Of a stretch of 64,000 bases of DNA, positions 46,801 through 55,100 are shown piece after piece. The stretch covers positions 16,741 through 80,740 of the forward strand of contig JAEZCN010000250.1 in the NCBI GenBank assembly GCA_023433515.1, written 5' to 3'. Source of the stretch: Pseudomonadota bacterium (GTDB taxonomy: Bacteria > Pseudomonadota > Gammaproteobacteria > Steroidobacterales > Steroidobacteraceae). Both the position numbers and the translations under genes were made by a program. Under the pieces are notes generated by a model that searched no databases, was not told the DNA's origin, and worked only from the letters and a program-made list of their open reading frames with translations. Numbering within the stretch: the first letter of the stretch is position 1; each line of letters begins with the position of its first letter.

Positions 46801-46902
46801 GGACGCATCGCGGCCGAACAGCAGCAGCGCGATAACGAGCAACGCAAGAGAACACCCACGGCGCAGGAGCCCGCGGGTGCCGTGACCCGACACCTCTCTC
46901 AT
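43858..46902 (-). CDS. Large DUF11-repeat surface/exoprotein (1014 aa)
   Basis: A signal peptide (SLALLVIALLLFGRDASAQ) is followed by a DUF3344/ice-binding-like N-terminal domain (AYLYWGGSWTGSGSFDTSVTL), then at least three DUF11-type beta repeats with the marker phrases VTDVLPAGLTYNSFTGTGW, TVTIIESAGQPAVNVTLTDS, VEYEIQASNSGPGAVDANTL. These repeats form extracellular Ig-like stalks. The C-terminus (FRVRIN) has no sorting signal or anchor, so release or type-specific export is open. It lies 100 nt downstream of the sigma/anti-sigma fusion on the same strand, suggesting it is controlled by it or is part of the same function. Confidence 0.75.
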   Translation of the reverse strand: MREVSGHGTRGLLRRGCSLALLVIALLLFGRDASAQAITRYARDTGNINFVTTGGSLRNSPNTGSPCNLNSTSTQTLSGIPAGRTVRAAYLYWGGSWTGSGSFDTSVTLNGNVVNATRTFSRTFDNGTDFPFFGGFAVVTNLVSGNGSYTFGGLTVHTGNPHCGSQAVVGGWALVVIYQGAGERLRAINIFDGLDYFYGSQVALTPDGFRVPASNIDGRVAVFTLEGDPQNSDSSGGFSEALRFNGTLLDDNLVPTGSVPATQQFDGTISTQNVVTSYGIDVDQYEVGSMLSPGQTSATTIYSAGADLVLLMAQIVSATSDPAVNLSAAVSHAGNFTAGSTGTYTVVVSNAPGFEREDNTVTVTDVLPAGLTYNSFTGTGWNCTNAGQTVTCTHAPTIDAGSSLPPLSIVVNVTGPAVPGVTNTVTVSTPSFDFDTDDNTASDATVVLGPILSTSTKTVLDVNGGEANPGDTLRYTVTIIESAGQPAVNVTLTDSVPANTAWEGFVSVPDGATTAFSPAPAGANGHGELTVSGISIPANGSVTVVFDVTVEDVDPNTAIDNTATVDNPNGPGATPAAPTVLVAPSQIAGEGTKQLYLRDSDDLSRRRPSGSHAAINLNEGASRTFELEPALQTALTLNPGQFNVHLLLSRSGSTSNSRTVRVTLRNSVTGFIATDDVTFTSGTTMRTFVLNTAGVTVPAGSRFTLEVENESSGSGTRSVSLVPHSGTNYSRVELNSATVINVDSVTAYNQAFSGGVATDTFAPGSTVHVRTVVSDPFGGFDIRDANISISNPSGTVVLPSTGMPVVQGGSGSPATCSSTTSALCTFEYAFTLPANAPEGGWTVNVTAREGIENLVSDLGVGSFVVEIPRPSLTILKISRVISDPVSTSNPKRIPQAVVEYEIQASNSGPGAVDANTLVITDSIPADAVMYVGTSLGNPVTFTNGATPSGLTYNYATHVTYSAVGPAGPWNHAPAPNADGYDPLVRAVRIAPGGSMNGAAGGNPGFTIRFRVRIN

Positions 46903-47001
46903 GGGAATCGACTTTATTGCGCTGCGACGCGCCGGACGCGGACCCGGCTCTCATAATGCGGCGACCGCCGGCCGCGGATTGAGACCGGCATCACAGCGGA
47001 T

Positions 47002-47850
47002 TCAAGCGATCAGGAACGCGGCTAGCAAAGTGAATACCACCACGGAAGCGGCGATACCTATCCACCGCCGGGCGGGATGCCGCGCCAGCCTGCGCAGCTC
47101 GAGCCGCGTTTCGATGTCGCTCCAGACGTTCGCGGGCGGCGGTGCGATGCGCACTTCGCGAGTCTCGAGAAAGGCCAGCCTGTCTTCCCAGGTACGCACC
47201 AATGCGGCGACCCGCGGCGATACCAGCCAGCGCTGGAAACGCCTTCGCGCGCGGCCGCGCAGCGTGCCGAGCGCGTACTCGGCCGCGAGACGATCCAGCA
47301 GGTCGCGGTTCGCGGTCTTGCGCGTCGGTCTCTCATGTTCGACGACGGCTGGCACGTCACGAAGGTGCAGGAGTCCGCGGCGGATCCGTCCGCGCACACT
47401 CACCGGCGAACGCGTGATGTCCGCGATCTCCTCGTTCGATCGTCCGTCGACGTAGGCGAGCGTGAGGCATTGGCGCGTGACCTCGTCGAGCGTCGCGATG
47501 TGTTCTTCGTGAACTTCGAGCGTCGGCGTCTCGTAGGGAAGATCGTCCGCGATGGCGCGTTCGTGACCGAGACGGTCGATCGCGCAGTAACGCGTCAGCG
47601 TCGATATCCAGGCCAGCGCGCGGCCGCGATGCGCTTCGAAGGATCCCGCGCGTTCCCAGACGTGAAGGTAGACGTCGCGCAGCACCTCTTCGGCCATCGG
47701 GCTCCGCCGCAACATGCACAGCAGCTTCGCGAACAACAGCGGGGAGGTTTCGTCGTAGAGCGCGCGGAGGGCGTGCGCATCCCGCGCCGCGCATCCTTGC
47801 AACAGCCTTGCGAGCTCGATCTCCCGCGACGCTGGGTCGCTCCGATGCAT
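47002..47850 (-). CDS. ECF sigma factor fused to an anti-sigma domain with a membrane helix
   Basis: A 282-residue single ORF. Residues 1-175 form an ECF sigma factor: region 2 (YDETSPLLFAKLLCMLRRSP, VYLHVWERAGSFEAHRGRAL, WISTLTRYCAIDRLG) and region 4 (LAYVDGRSNEEIADITRSPVS, VRGRIRRGLLHLRD). Residues about 190-282 match RskA-type anti-sigmas: RLAAEYALGTLRGRARRRFQRWL, TWEDRLAFLE, PPANVWSDIETRLE, then a final membrane helix (WIGIAASVVVFTLLAAFLIA) with no periplasmic domain after it. Normally these are two genes. The ATG at 47850 has an AAGGA SD. No frameshift signature or intervening stop is visible. Confidence 0.8.
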   Translation of the reverse strand: MHRSDPASREIELARLLQGCAARDAHALRALYDETSPLLFAKLLCMLRRSPMAEEVLRDVYLHVWERAGSFEAHRGRALAWISTLTRYCAIDRLGHERAIADDLPYETPTLEVHEEHIATLDEVTRQCLTLAYVDGRSNEEIADITRSPVSVRGRIRRGLLHLRDVPAVVEHERPTRKTANRDLLDRLAAEYALGTLRGRARRRFQRWLVSPRVAALVRTWEDRLAFLETREVRIAPPPANVWSDIETRLELRRLARHPARRWIGIAASVVVFTLLAAFLIA

Positions 47851-47924
47851 GACGATCCTTGCCGGCAACTCGGAGACATCAGACTAGCACGGGAGTGCGC
47901 ATTTACCCGAGAATGCGCGACCCC

Positions 47925-49157
47925 ATGACCGGATCTCGCGCCGCCCTCACCTTCGTCCTGCTGTCTGTTTTCATCGACAGCCTCGGCTTCGGCATCATCA
48001 TTCCGTCGCTGCCGACGGTGATCATGGAACTCACCGGGGAACCGGTAAGTACTGCGGCCGATTGGAGCGGCTACCTGCTTGCGGTATACGCGCTACTGCA
48101 GTTCTTCATGGCGCCCGTGATCGGGAATCTCAGCGACCGCTTCGGCCGCCGCCCCCTGCTGTTGCTGTCGTTGTTCGCGTTCGGCGTGGACTTCCTGCTG
48201 ACCGGTCTCGCGACGTCGATGACGTGGCTGTTCCTCGGCCGCGCGTTCGCGGGAGTGTTCGGCGCATCGTTCGCGGCGGCGGGCGCGTACATCGGTGACA
48301 TCAGCAACGACGACAACCGGGCGAAGAACTTCGGCCTCATCGGGGCGGCGTGGGGTTTCGGTTTCACGCTGGGACCGGTCATCGGCGGGTTCGTGGCGGA
48401 GCACCTGGGAGCGCGCGCGCCGTTTTTCGTCGCCGCGGCGCTCGCGCTCTCGAACGTGGTGTTCGGATTCTTCGTGCTGCCCGAATCGCTGCCGCCCGAG
48501 CGGCGGCGCAAGTTCGAATGGGTGCGCGCGAACCCGTTCGGTGCCTTCCGCAGCCTCGCCCATCTGCCGATGGTCGCGGGTCTGCTGTTCGCGGTGTTCC
48601 TGTACCAGGTCGCGCACGATTCGCTGCCCGCCGTGTGGATGTTCTACACACAGCACAAGTTCGGCTGGGGGCCGGCCGAGACCGGGTTGTCGCTCACGTT
48701 CGTCGGAATCATGACGGTGATCGTGATGGGCGGACTCACGGGCGTCGTGGTGCGCAGGATCGGCGAACGCAGCGCGATCATTCTCGGGTTCTCGCTGATG
48801 ACCGTCGGATTCCTGGGCTACGCGCTCGCGACTCAAGGCTGGATGCTGTACACGGCCATCGCCATCGGCTCGCTCGGCGGCATCGCGAATCCGAGCGTGC
48901 AGAGCGTGATGTCGAAACAGGCGGGACCGTCCGCGCAGGGCGAACTGCAGGGCGCGAACGCCAGCATCGCAAGCGTCGCGGCCATCATCTCGCCCATCTT
49001 CATGACGCAGGTGTTCAGCCACTTCGCGGCGCCCGAGGCGCCGGTCGAGCTGCCGGGGGCGCCCTACCTGATCTCCGCCGTGTTCGTGTTCTTCTGCGTA
49101 CTCATCTGCGCGCGCGCGGTGAAGCGGTCTGTGCCGGGTGAGAAATCGCGGAGTTAG
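47925..49157 (+). CDS. MFS efflux transporter of the TCR/Tet type
   Basis: A 410-residue, 12-helix drug:H+ antiporter-type protein. Family markers: FIDSLGFGIIIPSLPTVI in helix 1, GNLSDRFGRRPLLLLSL after helix 2 (motif A), LGRAFAGVFGASFAAAGAY in helix 4, and GFGFTLGPVIGG in helix 5 (motif C, antiporter). It resembles tetracycline-type carriers, but the substrate is unknown. Start ATG 47925 is chosen; ATG 47913 is possible. It is divergent from the sigma fusion with 74 nt between starts. Confidence 0.85.
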   Translation: MTGSRAALTFVLLSVFIDSLGFGIIIPSLPTVIMELTGEPVSTAADWSGYLLAVYALLQFFMAPVIGNLSDRFGRRPLLLLSLFAFGVDFLLTGLATSMTWLFLGRAFAGVFGASFAAAGAYIGDISNDDNRAKNFGLIGAAWGFGFTLGPVIGGFVAEHLGARAPFFVAAALALSNVVFGFFVLPESLPPERRRKFEWVRANPFGAFRSLAHLPMVAGLLFAVFLYQVAHDSLPAVWMFYTQHKFGWGPAETGLSLTFVGIMTVIVMGGLTGVVVRRIGERSAIILGFSLMTVGFLGYALATQGWMLYTAIAIGSLGGIANPSVQSVMSKQAGPSAQGELQGANASIASVAAIISPIFMTQVFSHFAAPEAPVELPGAPYLISAVFVFFCVLICARAVKRSVPGEKSRS

Positions 49158-49455
49158 GACTCCCGCGAATCTCGTCCTCGCCCTTTCTGCCCACTCCGCG
49201 ATTGCTCACCGGCATCGACCGCGGCAGCCGGCGTTGTACCGCTGTCAGCGTCCTCCCACAGCAATGTGTCTCCTGCGGCGGATGCGCGTCGCGGCGGATT
49301 GGTTTTTGCTAGGCGTCACAGGCCGACGAGCCGGCGAGGAATCGGGTACCGGGAGTACGTAGTTAGGCAACCAGGATGTCGCCAGGGAAACCGCGGATGC
49401 GTGTGCGGAAGACGTTTTTCTTGCTCCACGACTCACGCCGGCTCGCCTGCCTTCG
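49158..49455. other. Noncoding gap
   Basis: About 298 nt with no convincing ORF or hairpin. It separates the MFS gene from the small ORF at 49456 and presumably holds the promoter of the C13-peptidase pair. Confidence 0.4.
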
Positions 49456-49677
49456 ATGATCACCGAACAACAACAATCCGAGGCCATTCCAATGCCGTCT
49501 ACCGGTCGTGACCTGGTGGCGCGCCTGGCGGAACTGCCCGAGCTGCCGCAGATCGATGTGAATTCGCCCATGGATCCGATACCGGACCTGCTGATCGAGC
49601 CGGGCGTCCAGGGGCTCGACGAAATCGTCGCAAGCTGCCTCGAGCAGCTGCGGCAGGTCATGGACGAGCTCCAATAG
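49456..49677 (+). CDS. Hypothetical 73-aa acidic protein
   Basis: A soluble, acidic small protein (VARLAELPELPQIDVNSPMD, GLDEIVASCLEQLRQVMDEL) with a C-terminal amphipathic helix. It may start at a later ATG (49492, MPSTGRDL). It ends 28 nt before the cysteine-peptidase gene and is likely its operon partner. No family recognised. Confidence 0.5.
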   Translation: MITEQQQSEAIPMPSTGRDLVARLAELPELPQIDVNSPMDPIPDLLIEPGVQGLDEIVASCLEQLRQVMDELQ

Positions 49678-49705
49678 CAGCGCGGATTTCTGCCACACTG
49701 ACGCG

Positions 49706-50554
49706 GTGCGTCAGTGCATCGTCATCGCCCTGCTGCTGCTGTCCGGCGTCTGCGCCACGCCGCGCGCGCAGGCGGCGTCCGACGCGGCATCGCAGCAGGC
49801 GCTCATCGACAGCGTCGTCGCGGGTTTTTCGCTGGAGTCGTCGGCGGATCCACGCGTGTATTTCCTCGGGTTCGCCGGATACGGCGAGGAGCGCGTCTTC
49901 GCGGAGGAGATCAAGCTCGCCGCCGCGCAGGTCGGCGAAAAGTTCGGTTCGTCGCAACGCTCGCTGCTGCTGATCAACGACCGGCGCGATGTCGATACCC
50001 TGCCGCTCGCCACGCACGCGAACCTGCGTTACGCGCTGGCCGCCCTGCGGCGGGTCATGGATCCGGAAAGGGACGTATTGTTCCTTGCGCTTTCGTCGCA
50101 CGGCGCGCGCAATGCGATGATCGAGGTTTCGAACACCGGTATGGAACCGACCGGCCTCAGCGCGCGAGGCCTCGCGCAGTTGCTCGCCGAGTCGGACATC
50201 CGGCAGAAGATCGTCGTGATCTCCGCGTGTTTCTCCGGCGCGTTCATCGAGCCGCTGGCTGACAACGACACCATCGTCATCACCGCCGCGTCGAAGAACC
50301 GCTCGTCGTTCGGCTGTTCGGACGAGCGGGACCTCACGTATTTCGGCGAGGCCTTCTATCGGGATGCATTGCCGGGATCGAAGTCGCTACGCGCGGCGTT
50401 CGAAACCGCGCGCAGGGAAATCCGGCTGCGGGAGAAGGGGCTGGACGTGAAGCCCTCCCAACCCCAGGCGCATTTCGGCACGATCGCGGAGTCGACCCTC
50501 GCGGAGCTCGAAGCATCGACGGAGAGGGACTCGCTCCGGAATCAGGGACGATGA
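49706..50554 (+). CDS. Secreted C13-like (legumain-type) cysteine peptidase
   Basis: A 282-residue protein with a signal peptide (IVIALLLLSGVCATPRAQA). The clan-CD dyad is visible: FLALSSHGARN with His132 and KIVVISACFSGAFIEPL with Cys175, spaced as in peptidase C13. Flanking motifs fit bacterial C13 proteins (VYFLGFAGYGEERVFAEEIK; ITAASKNRSSFGCSDERDLTYFG). The start is a GTG. It follows a small acidic ORF by 28 nt. Exported caspase-fold proteases of this type have no well-known bacterial substrates. Confidence 0.82.
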   Translation: MRQCIVIALLLLSGVCATPRAQAASDAASQQALIDSVVAGFSLESSADPRVYFLGFAGYGEERVFAEEIKLAAAQVGEKFGSSQRSLLLINDRRDVDTLPLATHANLRYALAALRRVMDPERDVLFLALSSHGARNAMIEVSNTGMEPTGLSARGLAQLLAESDIRQKIVVISACFSGAFIEPLADNDTIVITAASKNRSSFGCSDERDLTYFGEAFYRDALPGSKSLRAAFETARREIRLREKGLDVKPSQPQAHFGTIAESTLAELEASTERDSLRNQGR

Positions 50555-50629
50555 CGGCTGAACGCAGGTTCGTTCGGTTTGCGCCACTGGTGACAGGCGG
50601 AGTGAGTGGAGATCGGCGCCTCGATGCGC

Positions 50630-50668
50630 CAATCCCCACTTTTTACACCGGCACCACTATCCCCACCC
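50630..50668. repeat. REP-like unit, CCCCACTTTTTACACCGGCACC type
   Basis: A 38-nt unit that, read on the other strand, matches 63920-63958 over GGTGGGGA...GGTGCCGGTGTAAAAAGTGGGGATT. It sits between the convergent C13-peptidase and gltD genes. Confidence 0.8.
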
Positions 50669-50670
50669 TG

Positions 50671-52155
50671 TCAGGGGAGTTCGGTGGCGCCCATCAGCCA
50701 GCGGTCGCACTCGCGCGCGGCTCCGCGGCCTTCGTTGATGGCCCAGACGACCAGCGACTGGCCGCGGCGGGCGTCGCCGGCGGCGAAGACGCCGGGCACG
50801 CTGGTCGCGTACCTGCCGTAGTCGGCTTTCACGTTGCTGCGCGGGTCGACCTCGACCTTGAGGTCGTTGAGCAGCGCCTGCTCGGGGCCTAGGAAGCCCA
50901 TCGCGAGCAGTACGAGCTGCGCGGGATGTTCCTTCTCGCTACCGGGCTTCTCGACGGGGATGAACTGACCCTTGTCGTTCTTTTCCCACGAGATCTGCAC
51001 GGTCACGACGCCGGTGAGATTGCCCGCGCCGTCGCCGGTGAACTTCTTCACGGTCGTCAGGTAGACGCGCGGATCGGAGCCGTACTTCGCCGCGGCCTCT
51101 TCCTGGCCGTAGTCCATCTTGTAGACCTTCGGCCACTCCGGCCACGGGTTGTCCGCGGCGCGATCCATCGGCGGTATCGCCATGATCTCGATCTGCTGCA
51201 GGCTCCTGCAGCCGTGGCGCATCGACGTGCCGACGCAGTCGGTGCCGGTGTCGCCGCCGCCGATCACGATGACGTCCTTGCCCATCGCCGAGATCGGCGT
51301 GGATGACGGATCGTCGCGCAGCACGGACTGCGTCGCGGCGGTCAGGAAGTCCATCGCGAAGTGCACGCCCTTCAGGTCACGCCCTTCGACCTTGAGATCG
51401 CGCGGCTGCGTGGCGCCGGTGCAGATGATGGTCGCGTCGAAGTCCCTGATCAGCAGCTGCGGCTCGACGTTGTCGCCGACGTTCGCGTTGCAGAGGAACT
51501 TGATGCCTTCCTTCTCCATGAGCGAGATGCGACGCGCGACGACCTCGCGCTTGTCGAGCTTCATGTTCGGGATGCCGTACATGAGCAGGCCGCCCGGACG
51601 GTCCGCGCGCTCGAGCACGGTCACCGAGTGGCCGGCCTTGTTGAGCTGCACGGCGGCCGCGAGACCCGCCGGACCCGAGCCGATGACCGCGACCTTCTTG
51701 CCGGTGCGCACGGTCGGCGGCTCCGGAACGATCCAGCCCTCTTCCCAGCCCTTGTCGACGATCGAGTTCTCGATGTTCTTGATCGTGACCGGCGGTGCGT
51801 TGATGCCGAGCACGCACGATCCCTCGCACGGCGCCGGACACACCCGCCCGGTGAACTCGGGGAAGTTGTTGGTACGGTGCAGGCGCTCGAGCGCCTCCTT
51901 CCACAATCCGCGGTAGACGAGATCGTTCCACTCCGGAATGAGGTTGTTCACGGGGCAGCCCGAGGCCATGCCCGAGATCAGTTTGCCCGTGTGACAGAAC
52001 GGCACACCGCAGTCCATGCAGCGCGCGCCCTGCTGACGCAGGCGCTTCTCGTCCATGTGGTGATGGAACTCGTTCCAGTCGCGCACGCGCTCGGCCGGTG
52101 AACGATCCACCGGCAGCTCGCGCAAGTATTCAATGAACCCTGTTGGCTTTCCCAT
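50671..52155 (-). CDS. gltD: Glutamate synthase (NADPH) small subunit
   Basis: A 494-residue flavoprotein that supplies electrons to GltB for converting glutamine and 2-oxoglutarate into two glutamates. The N-terminal 4Fe-4S part has GARCMDCGVPFCHTGKLISGMASGCPVNNLIP and GRVCPAPCEGSCVLG; FAD and NADPH folds follow (VAVIGSGPAGLAAAVQLNKAGH; VIVIGGGDTGTDC). Start and end match the family. It follows gltB with a 5-nt gap. Confidence 0.96.
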   Translation of the reverse strand: MGKPTGFIEYLRELPVDRSPAERVRDWNEFHHHMDEKRLRQQGARCMDCGVPFCHTGKLISGMASGCPVNNLIPEWNDLVYRGLWKEALERLHRTNNFPEFTGRVCPAPCEGSCVLGINAPPVTIKNIENSIVDKGWEEGWIVPEPPTVRTGKKVAVIGSGPAGLAAAVQLNKAGHSVTVLERADRPGGLLMYGIPNMKLDKREVVARRISLMEKEGIKFLCNANVGDNVEPQLLIRDFDATIICTGATQPRDLKVEGRDLKGVHFAMDFLTAATQSVLRDDPSSTPISAMGKDVIVIGGGDTGTDCVGTSMRHGCRSLQQIEIMAIPPMDRAADNPWPEWPKVYKMDYGQEEAAAKYGSDPRVYLTTVKKFTGDGAGNLTGVVTVQISWEKNDKGQFIPVEKPGSEKEHPAQLVLLAMGFLGPEQALLNDLKVEVDPRSNVKADYGRYATSVPGVFAAGDARRGQSLVVWAINEGRGAARECDRWLMGATELP

Positions 52156-52160
52156 ATTCT

Positions 52161-55100
52161 TTAATTACCGCCAACGCGCGACAGATCGCGCGCATTCTCT
52201 TCAAACGCCGCCATGATGGCCTCGTCGCCCGACAACCCCTGGTCGTGCGCGCGCTTGAGGCACGCCAGCACGCGCTTGTAATCCTTCGGGATCACGCGCA
52301 GGAATTTCGGCAGCTTGGTGGGCCACGCCGCGAGGATGTTCGCGGCATGTTTGCTGCCCGTGGCGTCCACGTGTTTCTGGATGAGCGCACGCAGATCCCC
52401 GGCTTCCGCTGGATCCTCGACGCGCCCGACCTCGACCATCTGCGTGTTGATGCGCGACAGTGCGTCGTTCTCTTCGTCGAGTAGATAGGCAATGCCGCCC
52501 GACATGCCGGCCGCGAAGTTGCGACCCGTCGGACCGAGCACCACGACGCGCCCGCCGGTCATGTATTCGCAGCCGTGGTCGCCCACGGCCTCGACGACGG
52601 TGTCCACGCCGGAGTTGCGCACCGCGAAGCGTTCACCGGCCATGCCGTTCACGAAAACCTCGCCCCTGGTCGCGCCGTACAAGGCAACGTTGCCGACGAT
52701 CATGTTGTTCTCGGCCTCGAACGTGGCCTTCGGGCTCGGGAAGACAGCGAGCTTGCCGCCCGACAGACCCTTGCCGAAGTAGTCGTTCGCGTCGCCCTCG
52801 AGCGCGAACGTCATGCCGTTCGGGATGAACGCGCCGAAACTCTGACCAGCCGATCCCTTGAACCTGATGTTGATCGTGTCCTCGGGCAGTCCGGCGGCGC
52901 CGTGTTTCTTCGTGACTTCGCTGCCGGTGATGGTGCCCACCACGCGGTTCACGTTGCGCACCTCGACCTCGGCCTCGACCTTCTCGCCGCGCTCGATCGC
53001 GGGCTTGCAGATGTCGAGCAGCCTGGTCACGTCGAGCGACTTGTCGAGACCATGATCCTGCTGGATGGTCTGGTAGCGGCCGATGTCCGCCCCGGCGTCC
53101 GGCGCGTAGAGGATGCTGCTGAAATCGAAGCCCTTCGCCTTCCAGTGATCGATTGCGGCCTGGGGCTCGAGCATGTCGACGCGACCCACCATTTCCTCGA
53201 GCCTGCGGAAGCCGAGTTGCGCCATGATCTCGCGCAGGTGCTGCGCGATGAACCGCATGAAGTTCACGACGTGTTCGGGCTTGCCCGCGAACTTCTCGCG
53301 CAGCCGCGGATCCTGCGTGGCCACACCCGCCGGGCAGGTGTTGAGATGGCACACGCGCATCATGATGCAGCCGACGGTGACCAGCGGCGCCGTCGCGAAG
53401 CCGAACTCCTCCGCGCCTAACAAGGCGGCGATCGCGACGTCACGACCGGTCTTCAGCTGACCATCCGTCTCGACGACGATGCGCGAACGCAGATTGTTGA
53501 TGACCAGCGTCTGGTGCGTCTCCGCAAGGCCCAGCTCCCACGGCAGACCCGCGTGCGTGACCGACGTCAGGGGAGATGCGCCCGTGCCGCCGTCGTAGCC
53601 CGAGATCAGCACCACGTCGGCGTGCGCCTTGGCGACGCCCGCGGCAATCGTGCCCACGCCCACCTCGGCCACGAGCTTCACCGAGACACGTGCGTCGCGG
53701 TTCGCGTTCTTGAGGTCGTGGATGAGCTCGGCCAGGTCCTCGATCGAATAGATGTCGTGGTGCGGCGGCGGCGAGATGAGTCCGACGCCCGCGGTCGTGT
53801 GACGCGTCTTCGCGATCCACGGATACACCTTCGTACCGGGCAGCTGGCCGCCCTCGCCGGGCTTCGCGCCCTGCGCCATCTTGATCTGGATCTCCCGCGC
53901 GTTCACCAGGTAGTTGGACGTGACGCCGAAGCGTCCGCTCGCCACCTGCTTGATCGCCGAGTTCTTCGAGTCGCCGTTCTCCATCGGGATGTAGCGATCC
54001 GGATCCTCGCCACCCTCGCCCGTGTTCGACTTGCCGCCGATGCGGTTCATCGCGATGGCGAGCGTCTCGTGCGCTTCCTTGGAGATCGAGCCGTAGCTCA
54101 TGGCGCCCGTCTTGAAGCGCTTCATGATGCTCTCGACCGACTCGACCTCCTCGAGCGGGATCGGGTCGCCCTGCTTGAAGTCGAGCAGGCCGCGCAGCGT
54201 GGACAGATTCTTCGCGCGGTCGTCGATCAGCTCGGCGTAACTCTTGTACGTGTTGTACGAGTCCGTGCGCACCGCCTTCTGCAGGCGATGGATGCTCTCC
54301 GGGTTGAAGAGATGGAACTCGCCATCGGCGCGCCACTGGTACTGGCCGCCCGAGGGCAGCTCGGTCTGAAGCGCGCGCTTGCGCTCGGCGAACGCCGCCG
54401 TGTGGCGCATCAGCACTTCGCGCGCGATCACGTCGAGCCCGACGCCGCCGACGCGCGACGACGTGCCCGTGAAGTACTCGTCGATGACGTCCTGGCGCAG
54501 GCCGACCGCTTCGAACACCTGGGCGCCGTGATAACTCTGCACGGCGGAGATGCCCATCTTGGACATGACCTTGACCACGCCCTTGACCGCGGCCTTCGCG
54601 AAATTCTTGCACGCGAGCTTGTGCTCGACGCCGGGCAGCATCTCGTCGCGGATCATGCCGTCGAGCGTTTCGAACGCGACGTATGGATTGATGACCGAGC
54701 AGCCGTAGCCGATCAGCAGCGCGAAGTGATGCACCTCACGCGCGTCACCGGTCTCGAGCGCGAGCGAGCACTTCATGCGCAGGCCCTGGCGGATCAGCGA
54801 GTGATGAAGGCCCGACACCGCGAGCAGCGACGGGATCGGCGCCCACTCCTTGTTCACGCCTCGATCCGAGAGGATGAGGATGTTGACCTCGTCCTCCTCG
54901 ATCATGCGCCGGGCTTCCTCGCGCATGTCTTCCAGTGCCTGCACCAGGGCGTCCTCGCCACTCTCGCCATTGCGAGGGGCGCGGAACAGGATGCTCAACG
55001 TGCCGACCTTGAGGCCGGGCAGCGAGAGGCGGCGCACCTTGGCGAACTCTTCGTTCGTGAGCACCGGACCCGACAGCTCCAGTCGGCGGCAATCGCTCGG

